DNA of 10,749 bases from CAZZNQ01 sp964655775 (GTDB lineage: Bacteria > Planctomycetota > Brocadiia > SM23-32), in the NCBI GenBank assembly GCA_964655775.1, contig CAZZNQ010000117.1:1-10749 (forward strand), written 5' to 3'. Below the pieces are notes generated by a model, which was not told where the DNA came from, made no database searches, and was given only the letters and a program-made list of their open reading frames with translations. Position numbers and translations under genes: made by a program. Position 1 is the stretch's first letter, and each line of letters opens with the position of its first letter. This document shows positions 1 to 7,130 of this stretch, piece after piece.

Positions 1-6
1 TGCCGA

Positions 7-34
7 GCTATCGCTGGCGTAGGCCAGCGATAGC
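7..34. terminator. Strong palindromic hairpin, possible terminator of an upstream gene
   Basis: Positions 7-18 (gctatcgctggc) pair perfectly with 23-34 around the 4-nt loop gtag, giving a 12-bp stem. What follows (cattgtaagcgtcttt) is only mildly T-rich, so this is not a classic intrinsic terminator. It could end a gene lying left of the window, or be a dispersed palindromic repeat. Nothing in the first 35 bases looks coding. Confidence 0.4.
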
Positions 35-130
35 CATTGTAAGCGTCTTTCCGAATCGTGTGTCCGTTGTGGACCGTCGTGTCCCCTTATGGGCGCCGAT
101 GGGCGCTCAGGCTCTTGCGCTCCGCACCGT

Positions 131-160
131 GGAGTAGTCCCGCCTGTTCGGGGCTACTCC
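131..160. other. Long hairpin (11-bp stem, 8-nt loop)
   Basis: Positions 131-141 pair with 150-160 around the loop gcctgttc. Pairing is complete apart from one G-T pair (138/153). There is no T-tract after it; the CRISPR-like repeat begins at its last base. It could be a structured RNA element, a dispersed palindrome or part of a degenerate array. The flanking stretches 35-130 and 249-282 show no gene or recognisable site. Confidence 0.4.
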
Positions 161-248
161 CAAGCCCCGCACACGCGGGACCGCGCGCAAGGGTGTCGGG
201 ATCGGAGAACGCTTCCCTGACCAAGCCCCGCACACGCGGGGCCGCGCG
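160..248. CRISPR. Two CRISPR-like repeats with one spacer (relic or look-alike)
   Basis: A 28-nt unit occurs at 160-187 and 221-248 with one mismatch (a180 versus g241), separated by 33 nt of unrelated sequence. Homology stops sharply on both sides. The second copy contains a perfect 6-bp stem CCCCGC-acac-GCGGGG (226-241); the first has 5 bp. The 61-nt period, repeat length and CCCCG/CGGGG stem match the geometry of type I-E arrays. No third repeat lies 61 nt to either side (99 or 282) and there is no cas gene in the window. A two-copy pair could also be a duplicated intergenic hairpin, so the call is tentative. Confidence 0.35.
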
Positions 249-282
249 GCATTCGGTTACATAGCCGTTACGGAGAAAACGC

Positions 283-311
283 TTGCATTTTGCCGGGACC
301 ACGTGTATAGT
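283..311 (+). promoter_or_regulatory. Putative sigma70-type promoter of the protease-led gene set
   Basis: TTGCAT (283-288) and TATAGT (306-311) are separated by exactly 17 nt. The -10 element matches the consensus at 5 of 6 positions, the -35 element at 3 of 6. Transcription would start near 318, leaving a purine-rich leader of about 130 nt before the ATG at 447. This is the best promoter seen upstream of the first gene; no comparably good one was noticed in the short gaps further down. Confidence 0.45.
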
Positions 312-446
312 TTTCTATGCGGAGGGGAAGACAAGAGGGATCTTGGGAAGAAGGGGAAGGTGCCTATGGCCTGACGACCTGTGGGGTTCTGCCGGTTCGC
401 ATACAGTTGTCCTTGGACGCACTCATCTCGGGGTAAGGGGAACACG

Positions 447-3400
447 ATGACGAGACGCGCAGCAGGTGTGACGTTGATGTTGTTGGTTTGTTTGGCCGTA
501 CCTTCGTCCGTTCTCGCCGTCGAAGTGACAGCGGGTTTCTTCTACCCGACTTATATTGAAGGGCCGCCGGAGATCGTCGAAACTGCCTACGGACCGGCGG
601 ACACTACGGAACCGCTAGAGGTGCCAACGGAGTGGCACACGGTGTCAGCGGGCGGTTATCCGCCCGGGGGCACGTGTTCGTTCGGGAAGAGGTCGGGGCC
701 GGGCGACATCATCTGGCACGATGAGGACGATGGAGTATTCGCGGCACGTACAGTGGGCACCTACACGTTCTCGGTGACGTATCATCACGACGAGGGCAGC
801 GCCTCGGCGCGTTCGGGGAACTTCGTGATATTCACGGGTGATCTGGCGGCGCAGGGCGTGGACGATGAGGACGAGGAGGACCCGGGAGCCTTCGTCGGCT
901 TGGCCGAAGAGGAATTCCCCCGCAAGCGGATCACCCTCCAGGTGCAGGGCCTCTCCGAGGGAAAAATGCGCCTGACCGTTGCCGGTAACGAGGTCGAAGT
1001 ATGGACTGCCGCGGAGGGAGGCGAGATGCTATGGCCGAACGATCACATGCCGTGGGAGCCCGATCCGTTGGAGTTCGACGCCGGTACGCGGAGCTTGTAC
1101 GTTGAAGGCGTTGATCTGAGCTCAGGGCCCAGGGATGTAAGACTGGATCTGAAGGCGGGCGTCGAGGAGTCAGGCGAATGGCGGGAATGGACCCTGGACA
1201 CAGTGAAGTTCACCGTCGCTCGCGTCAACTTGGCCGCCCAGGGACTCGACGAAGATCACGAAGAAGACCCGGGCGGGTTCTGGCGCGTCAACGACAACGA
1301 CAGCGACGGCGACGGCACCATAGACGCCGACGACGGCGAGGTGCTGGCCGGCCAGGGCGGCGACCCGGACCTGCTCGCGCTGACGCTCTACGGCGTGAGC
1401 CCCAACGGGCTGCCCGAGACGGACACGGTGGAACTGACCTGGTCCGGCGGCAGCGTGCAGGTGTTCGAGAACCGGGACAAGTCGAGCCCCATCTCCTCCG
1501 GCGCCGAGTACCAGTTGAGCGAGCTGCCGAAGGACGTGTACGTGGAGGCGGACGCCGCCAGCGGCGGGCTGGGAGACGTGGGGTTCACACTCGAATACAC
1601 CAAGGAGGGCGAGACGTTCGACGACGTGGTCAAGCTGACCATGATGCAGGCCGACGTCGACCTGGACGGCACGGACGAGGGCATAGACGAGCTCGACCCC
1701 GGCGCCTTCATCGCCCTGAACGACGACGATGACGACAGGGACGGTGTGATCGATTTCGACGACGGCTACGACAAGGACGGCATCCCCGGCAACGCCGACG
1801 ACGAGAATGTCGACGAGGACGATCTTGTCGAACTGACCGTGCGCAGCGTGCTGCCCAGTGCCTTAACCGGACCGGTCACGTTGAGCAAGAGCGACCCGAA
1901 CGACCGCATCAGGCTCTGGACCTCGGCCGTGAAGGGCGAGGGCAACGAGGTGAGCCTGCCGGCCGGCTACCAGACGCCGGCGGAGCTTCCGGAGACGCTC
2001 TACGTGGAGGGGGTGCTGCGCAGCCAGGCGGAGAAGGACGTCTCGCTGCAGGTCGCCTACAGCCACGAAGGAATCCAGCACGTCGACGTGACCAAGCTCA
2101 GCGTCGTGCAGGTGAACATGAGCTGCCAGGGACTGAACGAAGAGCATGAGGAGGATCCGGGAGGGTTCGTCATGCGGAACGACGACGATGACGATGGGGA
2201 CGGCATCGGCGATTACGAAGACGGTTACGACAAGGACGGCGTCCCCGGCAACGCCGACGACGGTAACGAGTTCGAGAACGATCTGGTGCAACTGACGCTG
2301 CGGTCGCTGAAGCCGTCGAGCCTGACGGGCACAGTGACGCTGAACCTGACGGACCCCGGCGGCGCGGTGAAGCTGTGGGTGCCGTCGGAAGGCATACCGC
2401 CCAGGCCCAAGGGCACGCAGCTCAGCGGCTTCCCCATTCAGTACACGGCCCCAGGCGACCTGCCCGAGACCCTCTGGGTGGAAGGCATAGACCAAAGCGC
2501 CGCCGTGAACGACGTCGAGCTCAAGCTCAGCTACACAAAGGAGGGAAAGACGTTCGAGGACATCATCAACCTGACCGTAGCGGCCGTCGAGTCCGTCCAC
2601 TGGGAAGCGATCGAAGATGTGACGGTTCTGGACGACAATCCGAATGCTGGTCTTGGAGCGGCGATCTTCCCGGGCGGACTGGCACCGGACGACGAGGTGG
2701 ACCATGCCAGGGTACAGGTCAAGGCCAGGATGAACCCACCGCTAGCCAATCGGGCCATTCACTTCATCGCGTTCGATGTGGACGACCCGTCCGCTGATGC
2801 CGCGCCGGTAGACGGCGAGCAAGGGCCCGACAACAGAGGGGCTCCGCAAGCTGGCACGTTGGCCACCGATTCGGCGGCGACAGACGCCAACGGCTATGCT
2901 GCCGTTACTTTCTCGGTGACCAAGAACCCCGGTGACAACTTCCGCGTGGTCGCTTGCCTTGCCGGCGCGAATTCCAGCAACCTAGCCGCTAAGCAGGACG
3001 ACGGCGAGAATGCCCGCGTGCTGGACGCCGAGGAACGGACTGTCGCTCATGAGTCCGGAGCGCACTCCATGAAAGCCAGCCCGCTTCTGACGGTCTGGCG
3101 GAGGCTTCACGTGGAGTTCGACACCATGGAAGAGGCGGGCGGGGATGAGCCTTTCGGCACAGTGACTGGCACCACCGAACTGGTCCGCCCCACTACCTTG
3201 ACCGCGGTCACGTCCAGTTGGCGTGTCGACAGCCTCAGCGGCGGCGTGCTCAATCCGGACGGCGACAGTGCCGACATCGCCGTCGACCCGGTGAACGACA
3301 TCTCGTGGAAAATGGCGCTTAACAGCGCAGGCCAGTCCGCGGTCTACCGGGTCCAGACGGAGTACCGTTACGACACATTCGACAACGACGGACAGAACGG

Positions 3401-4169
3401 GGTAGACGACGCAGGAGAAGTTTTCGAGATGACGCCGTGGTCGGGCTCCCCACGAGCATTTGCGGTGAACACGGATGATCCAAGCTGGCTGACAAACCTG
3501 GATCCTCCTACTGAGTCTGAAACGATAGAAGCTATCGACAGCTATTTCCACGAAGCATACATTGACTGCACGCAGATCACCGAGGGCAACGACCACGCCG
3601 AGTTTGGCTGGCTCAGGAACGGGTACGCTGAGCATGCCAACATCGTTGACACGGAACGTTCACCCGACTACTGGACCGTAGCAGTGGCATGGTGTTACGA
3701 CTGCATGACGGTCGATGCTGTTCTCTGCGCGACTCATTCGAGATACACCATGAGGGGAGATGATGACCCGGAGAGGGAAGGCGTCCCGGCCGGCCCCGGC
3801 AATAGAAGCAGTATCCTGGGTGTCGTGAACGGCATAGGCGTCCTGGGCTCGTCGACCGACATCTACTGCGAGACCATTAGGGACCGATTTCCGGATAACT
3901 TCCCGACAGATTACAAGGCACAAATCGCCAACACGGTGGCTCACGAACTGGGGCACCTTCTGGGCCTTCGCCACGCCATGTACGATGGATCATTTGATGC
4001 GGACGATGCCGGCATCATGGGATGGCAGCCGTACCCGGAGGAGCCACCCTACTATGGACTATGCACGCATGACTTCGTCGCCTTGAGCCCCTGGAGCCAT
4101 GAAGAAGCCCGCTTCTCCAACAACAACCTGGCGGACCTTCGGAACGCGTCCGACCCCTGGCAGGAGTGA
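447..4169 (+). CDS. Secreted modular metzincin-type zinc metalloprotease
   Basis: A 1240-residue exported protein. The ATG at 447 is chosen over the upstream in-frame GTG (381) because AAGGGG sits just before it and a signal peptide follows at once (basic MTRR, then a hydrophobic stretch, cleavage likely after residue 24, VLA|VE). Residues 25-130 are unassigned. Four tandem Asp-rich beta modules follow at about 130-259, 260-401, 402-555 and 556-712. Residues about 716-850 look like a bacterial Ig-like domain (TDANGYAAVTF). 'LTVWRRLHVEFD' opens the C-terminal part. HELGHLLGLRH (1166-1176) is the metzincin HExxHxxGxxH zinc site, and GIMG (Met1191, 15 residues on) is the likely Met-turn. I infer a calcium-stabilised extracellular protease. 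I cannot place it in a named M-family, and its substrate is unknown. It is the first gene of a co-directional set. Confidence 0.9.
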   Translation: MTRRAAGVTLMLLVCLAVPSSVLAVEVTAGFFYPTYIEGPPEIVETAYGPADTTEPLEVPTEWHTVSAGGYPPGGTCSFGKRSGPGDIIWHDEDDGVFAARTVGTYTFSVTYHHDEGSASARSGNFVIFTGDLAAQGVDDEDEEDPGAFVGLAEEEFPRKRITLQVQGLSEGKMRLTVAGNEVEVWTAAEGGEMLWPNDHMPWEPDPLEFDAGTRSLYVEGVDLSSGPRDVRLDLKAGVEESGEWREWTLDTVKFTVARVNLAAQGLDEDHEEDPGGFWRVNDNDSDGDGTIDADDGEVLAGQGGDPDLLALTLYGVSPNGLPETDTVELTWSGGSVQVFENRDKSSPISSGAEYQLSELPKDVYVEADAASGGLGDVGFTLEYTKEGETFDDVVKLTMMQADVDLDGTDEGIDELDPGAFIALNDDDDDRDGVIDFDDGYDKDGIPGNADDENVDEDDLVELTVRSVLPSALTGPVTLSKSDPNDRIRLWTSAVKGEGNEVSLPAGYQTPAELPETLYVEGVLRSQAEKDVSLQVAYSHEGIQHVDVTKLSVVQVNMSCQGLNEEHEEDPGGFVMRNDDDDDGDGIGDYEDGYDKDGVPGNADDGNEFENDLVQLTLRSLKPSSLTGTVTLNLTDPGGAVKLWVPSEGIPPRPKGTQLSGFPIQYTAPGDLPETLWVEGIDQSAAVNDVELKLSYTKEGKTFEDIINLTVAAVESVHWEAIEDVTVLDDNPNAGLGAAIFPGGLAPDDEVDHARVQVKARMNPPLANRAIHFIAFDVDDPSADAAPVDGEQGPDNRGAPQAGTLATDSAATDANGYAAVTFSVTKNPGDNFRVVACLAGANSSNLAAKQDDGENARVLDAEERTVAHESGAHSMKASPLLTVWRRLHVEFDTMEEAGGDEPFGTVTGTTELVRPTTLTAVTSSWRVDSLSGGVLNPDGDSADIAVDPVNDISWKMALNSAGQSAVYRVQTEYRYDTFDNDGQNGVDDAGEVFEMTPWSGSPRAFAVNTDDPSWLTNLDPPTESETIEAIDSYFHEAYIDCTQITEGNDHAEFGWLRNGYAEHANIVDTERSPDYWTVAVAWCYDCMTVDAVLCATHSRYTMRGDDDPEREGVPAGPGNRSSILGVVNGIGVLGSSTDIYCETIRDRFPDNFPTDYKAQIANTVAHELGHLLGLRHAMYDGSFDADDAGIMGWQPYPEEPPYYGLCTHDFVALSPWSHEEARFSNNNLADLRNASDPWQE
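840..2585 (+). repeat. Four tandem Asp-rich modules inside the protease gene
   Basis: Each unit opens with a QGLDE.HEEDPGGF-like segment. The later three then carry an acidic loop (for example NDDDDDGDGIGDYEDGYDKD), then D-L-V-x-L-T-V/L, a strand with T.TVTL, a W at (I/V)(R/K)LW, an LP.TLYVEG segment and a closing T(V/L)..V strand. Unit starts are near 840, 1224, 1650 and 2112. The first unit lacks the Asp-rich loop, and the second has a shortened variant without DGYDKDG. The DxDxDG spacing resembles thrombospondin-3/EF-hand calcium loops, so calcium binding is inferred. Units three and four are most alike, suggesting recent internal duplication. Confidence 0.8.
2234..2391 (+). repeat. Module segment duplicated at the right end of the window
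   Basis: This part of the fourth module matches 10592-10749 without gaps. By hand I count 8 mismatches in 158 nt (about 95% identity), changing two residues (Gly to Asp, Arg to Gln). The match continues to the last base of the window, so its true right end is not visible. Confidence 0.9.
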
Positions 4170-4193
4170 TTCCCCCGAACGGAGACCTTTCTC

Positions 4194-5327
4194 ATGAGAC
4201 TACCTGAGCTTTTCCTACTGGTCGCTTACGTGCTTCTCTCACACGGTGTCCTGGCCGCTGAGGGCTCCGCAGAGCGCGAACTACTCGTAGCCATCGCTAC
4301 GAACAAGCGAGTCTACATCCCACACGAACCCGTTGTCTGCCGGATACTGGTCCGCAATTCGTCGGGGAGTGAAGTGACGACACCCGCGCCGGTTGCTCTC
4401 TATTTGCGCAGAGCAGGAGAGGCCGACTGGCAGCCTCTTGGCGAACCCTCCGCCGGCGACACGACAATCGGGCCGATCTGGTCGCCGCTGTATTACCCAC
4501 CCCGGTCCCTTCGGGCGGGCGAGGAGTACTCCTACGTCAGAATCGTTCCTGCTATCGGTGCAGCGGGGGCATACGAGCTTCTCGCGGCGCTGGACCTGCC
4601 CGCCCCGGCACGAGACATCCGGTCCGCACCGATTCAGATCGAGGCCCGGGAACCCGCGAGGCCGGACCCGATTCTGGGTGTCCTCGAGCCGGCGGGTGCC
4701 CACGATGCCAGGCGGCAACGAGTCTCGATACGCATGGCGCCGGAGGGACTTAAGCTGGCCGCGCCGATGGACCTGCCTCGTTTTTCGAGGCGACTGGCGG
4801 TGATACACTACTCCGCCGGGGGAGATCTGGGTGAGGAGGAACGAACACAGTTCAACAGGCTTGTGGATGGACTGCTCGAGAAACACAGCGAGAGCGTCTT
4901 CATGGAGATTCTGACCACCGAGTACATCTGGAAGAACATGCTGCGCAACGACGAGCACGGCCGAAAGGCCGTGCAGCTTGCCGAGAACTTCCACAGCCGA
5001 TATCCGGATTCGTTCTTCAGACCGGAGATCCTCGTTCAGCAGTACGGCTACTGGCGCCGCCAGGGGGACCCCGCGAAGGCGGCGGCCGTCTACGACAAGG
5101 GCAGGGAACTGGATGGAACGAGCCTACTGTACCGTAACCCGGCCTCCTTGATGGCAGCCGCAGAGACTTATCTCGAGGCGGGTAGGGTGGATGACGCAGA
5201 GAGGACCGCCTTGGAGGCCAAAGCGAAGCTCAGGCCGGATAGCACATGGCACAAACGCGCCGACGAGATCCTTCATCGAGCCCGTGGCGAGACGCCCGCT
5301 ACGAGCAGGGGTACTGGCACCGATTAA
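4194..5327 (+). CDS. Secreted Ig-like plus TPR-like protein, function unknown
   Basis: A 377-residue protein whose ATG follows the protease stop by 24 nt, with GGAG at 4181-4184 as ribosome site. The signal peptide is residues 1-22 (hydrophobic LFLLVAYVLL, cleavage near VLAA). Residues about 28-152 look like a beta-sandwich: 'KRVYIPHEPVVCRILVRN' resembles the opening strands of macroglobulin-like and other Ig-like domains. The second half is helical. Around 275-305 and 318-345, segments such as 'GDPAKAAAVYDKG' and 'AAETYLEAGRVDDAERTALE' resemble tetratricopeptide repeats, used for protein-protein contact. There are no catalytic motifs. Its position suggests a partner of the protease, possibly a scaffold or inhibitor-like factor, but that is inference. 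The C-terminus looks intact, and no gene function is recognised with certainty. Confidence 0.88.
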   Translation: MRLPELFLLVAYVLLSHGVLAAEGSAERELLVAIATNKRVYIPHEPVVCRILVRNSSGSEVTTPAPVALYLRRAGEADWQPLGEPSAGDTTIGPIWSPLYYPPRSLRAGEEYSYVRIVPAIGAAGAYELLAALDLPAPARDIRSAPIQIEAREPARPDPILGVLEPAGAHDARRQRVSIRMAPEGLKLAAPMDLPRFSRRLAVIHYSAGGDLGEEERTQFNRLVDGLLEKHSESVFMEILTTEYIWKNMLRNDEHGRKAVQLAENFHSRYPDSFFRPEILVQQYGYWRRQGDPAKAAAVYDKGRELDGTSLLYRNPASLMAAAETYLEAGRVDDAERTALEAKAKLRPDSTWHKRADEILHRARGETPATSRGTGTD

Positions 5328-7117
5328 GGAACGTAGACAATCCATCGGGCAGCAAGCACGCCTCGCGGCGACATAGACCGGACGACGATAACGACAGGGA
5401 CGGCATTCGCGATGATGACGACGGCTACGACAAGGACGGAATCCCCGGCAACGATGACGACGCGAACGCCGAAGAGGACGATCTTGTCAAGATCACCGTG
5501 CGAGAGGTATTGGGCGGACAGGGTCGGACGCTCACACTCTCGAAGACCGATCCCATTGACCGCATCAAGGTCTGGACAACGCGGACCAAGGGCACCGAGG
5601 TAACGCTTCCGGTGGACTACGATCCCGCCTCGGACCTGCCGAAGGAGCTCTGGGTCGAGGGCTGCCTGACCAGTGGGGACGTGCGGGACGTGGAACTGAA
5701 GGTCCGGATGAGCGACGGCGCGGGCGCCGCCGAGGACACCGTGAAGGTCACGGTGGTAGAAGCCCGATGGGACGACGCCATCCCGGACTACTCCGGCGAC
5801 GATAACCAGGACTCCGACAACTTCTTCCTGCGGCAGGGCGACGATGCCGAGCTCGACCTGTACTGGTACATCAAGCCCGACGATCTGGAGCTTGACAGCG
5901 TGGCGATCAAGATCTACGAGGAGGACGGTGGGAGCCCGGCGGCGACGCTGGGATCGGCCGACGGCGTTCCCCAAACGGCCGGCTTCGACAGGCACGTGGT
6001 CTGGGATGCCAGGGACGGCGGGGAGTACAGGAACTGCGGTTACTACCGCATCGAGCTGGAGGTGGACGCCGGCCCGATCACGATCAAGACGCCGGTCTAC
6101 GACGCGGACACGGGGTATCCCGGCTGGCAATGCCCGCAGCAGGGGCTGGGTATCCACGATCTGATCTGGAAACACCGTCCGGTGGTCCATGTGCATGCGG
6201 ATGAGAATGGCGCGCCCACATCGACTACCGAATTCCAGAACGAATCCACCTTGAGGACAGTCAGTGGTGGTCAGCGGGATGGCCAGACATACTATGATCT
6301 GCTATCCGACAATGAGTGCTCCTGGGGTGACCTCCAGCAGGATTTCACCGAAGAGGAGAGAGAAACGTTCTACACGGACGCCGGTAGCGAGGCCCTGCAT
6401 TTTTCCTCGAATAGCGACGATTCCGAAGACTTCGTATTCCTCCAATACTGGATGTTTGAGCATTTCAGCACGCTTCCCGATGGCATACTCCTTTTCCCTG
6501 GGACCGAGTCAGTGTGGCACGAGGGTGATTTGGAGTACGTCCAGATCGCTGTTCGACGTGCCGGTGAGCCTGCGTCCGCCAAGGCCGAGTGGTTGAGGCC
6601 CTTCGGGGCGACTGCTGCACAGCATTACTATGGTCAGACGCTCGGTTGGAACGATCAGGCTGGAGCGGCAGCAGGCCAGGCGCACGAACAGGAATACGTA
6701 GAGCACGATGGCGACAGATTGGTGATATACGTGGCTTTTGGCGCACACGCCACGTATTTCGTGGCAGACCCAGCTGTTGAGGTACCCGACGCGGCCCGGT
6801 TCGGATTCGGCAATAACGACCTATACGTGTACGATCCGACCCCCAATGGCGGATACGACCAGACCGGATCGGTAGAAATCACCTATGCCCTATTGGGTCT
6901 CTGGACTGGCGCTCTTGTTGACCCCAGCGTTGACTACTGGGGGTGCGTCGCACCTGATCCGGGTAATCATGACGCTCCACCGAGAGCTCAGTTTCGCTAC
7001 GCCATTGACGATGCGAATGGCGGTCAACATGTGGAGCTTATGAGTAATCCTGTACGCTTCCACAATGGCTGCATTTGCCCATACACCCCGCATGGCAACG
7101 AATTGACGATTGAATGA
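5246..7117 (+). pseudogene. 5'-truncated module protein with FlgD-like Ig and Vps62/DUF946-like domains
   Basis: The only canonical in-frame start is the ATG at 5246. It overlaps the previous gene by 82 nt, has no good ribosome site and gives an Arg-rich 44-residue leader with no signal peptide. Real homology begins at 5381, mid-way through the acidic loop of an Asp-rich module; the QGLDE.HEEDPGGF part is missing. From that ATG: residues 45-170 are the rest of a module (DGYDKDGIPGN, ELWVEG, DTVKVTVVEA). Residues about 200-275 resemble a FlgD-type Ig domain (KIYEEDGGSPAATLG, VVWDARDGGEY, GYYRIEL). Residues about 310-623 carry HEGDLEYV (425-432) and YVAFGAHATYF (495-505), which recall the HEGDWE and YVALGSHA signatures of Vps62/DUF946-like proteins. 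Downstream of the head the frame is open to 7117. It could be a silent cassette, a gene beheaded by recombination, or translated by an unusual route. Confidence 0.7.
5381..5765 (+). repeat. Fifth Asp-rich module, lacking its head
   Basis: The DNA aligns with the third protease module at a constant offset (1722 matches 5381). It shares a 23-nt exact run at 1758-1780 / 5417-5439, but is clearly more diverged overall than the copy at the right edge. The module reads to DTVKVTVVEA and passes directly into the following Ig-like domain. Its first base comes 54 nt after the upstream stop codon, and the 53 nt between show no hairpin, promoter or start signal. Confidence 0.75.
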
Positions 7118-7122
7118 GGAGG
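7117..7122 (+). promoter_or_regulatory. Perfect Shine-Dalgarno deciding the start at 7131
   Basis: AGGAGG lies 8 nt before the ATG at 7131 and shares its first base with the TGA stop (7115-7117) of the preceding frame. It favours ATG 7131, which opens a signal peptide, over the in-frame TTG at 7110. The overlap would allow coupled translation if the upstream frame is translated. Confidence 0.85.
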
Positions 7123-7130
7123 AACCGTCG

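Noticed and set aside
89..106. Direct repeat atgggcgc at 89-96 and 99-106
   Set aside because: Only 8 nt long with 10-nt spacing in GC-rich DNA; no operator-like context.
58..302. Short frames on both strands in the left non-coding stretch (SPAHAGPR, KPRTRGAAR)
   Set aside because: They read through the hairpins and the repeat pair. PRTRG-type products are what translated palindromic CRISPR-like repeats give; no ribosome site or conserved domain.
381..446. Upstream GTG start giving the protease 22 extra residues
   Set aside because: The extension would bury the signal peptide, and the ATG at 447 has a purine-rich ribosome site directly before it.
1178..1732. 184-residue + strand frame rich in Arg
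   Set aside because: It is a shifted reading of the Asp-rich module DNA; its low-complexity Arg/Gly product is an artefact of GAC repeats.
1863..2705. 280-residue minus-strand frame opposite the protease modules (and a similar 290-residue one at 5324-6196)
   Set aside because: Both lie opposite Asp-rich module DNA, where GAC and GTG codons read back as Val and His codons. The Val/His/Arg-rich products are shadows of that repeat composition.
5307..5400. Programmed frameshift joining the Ig/TPR protein to the headless module
   Set aside because: No slippery heptamer with a following hairpin is visible near the stop at 5325-5327. The 53 nt between stop and module read as non-coding in style.
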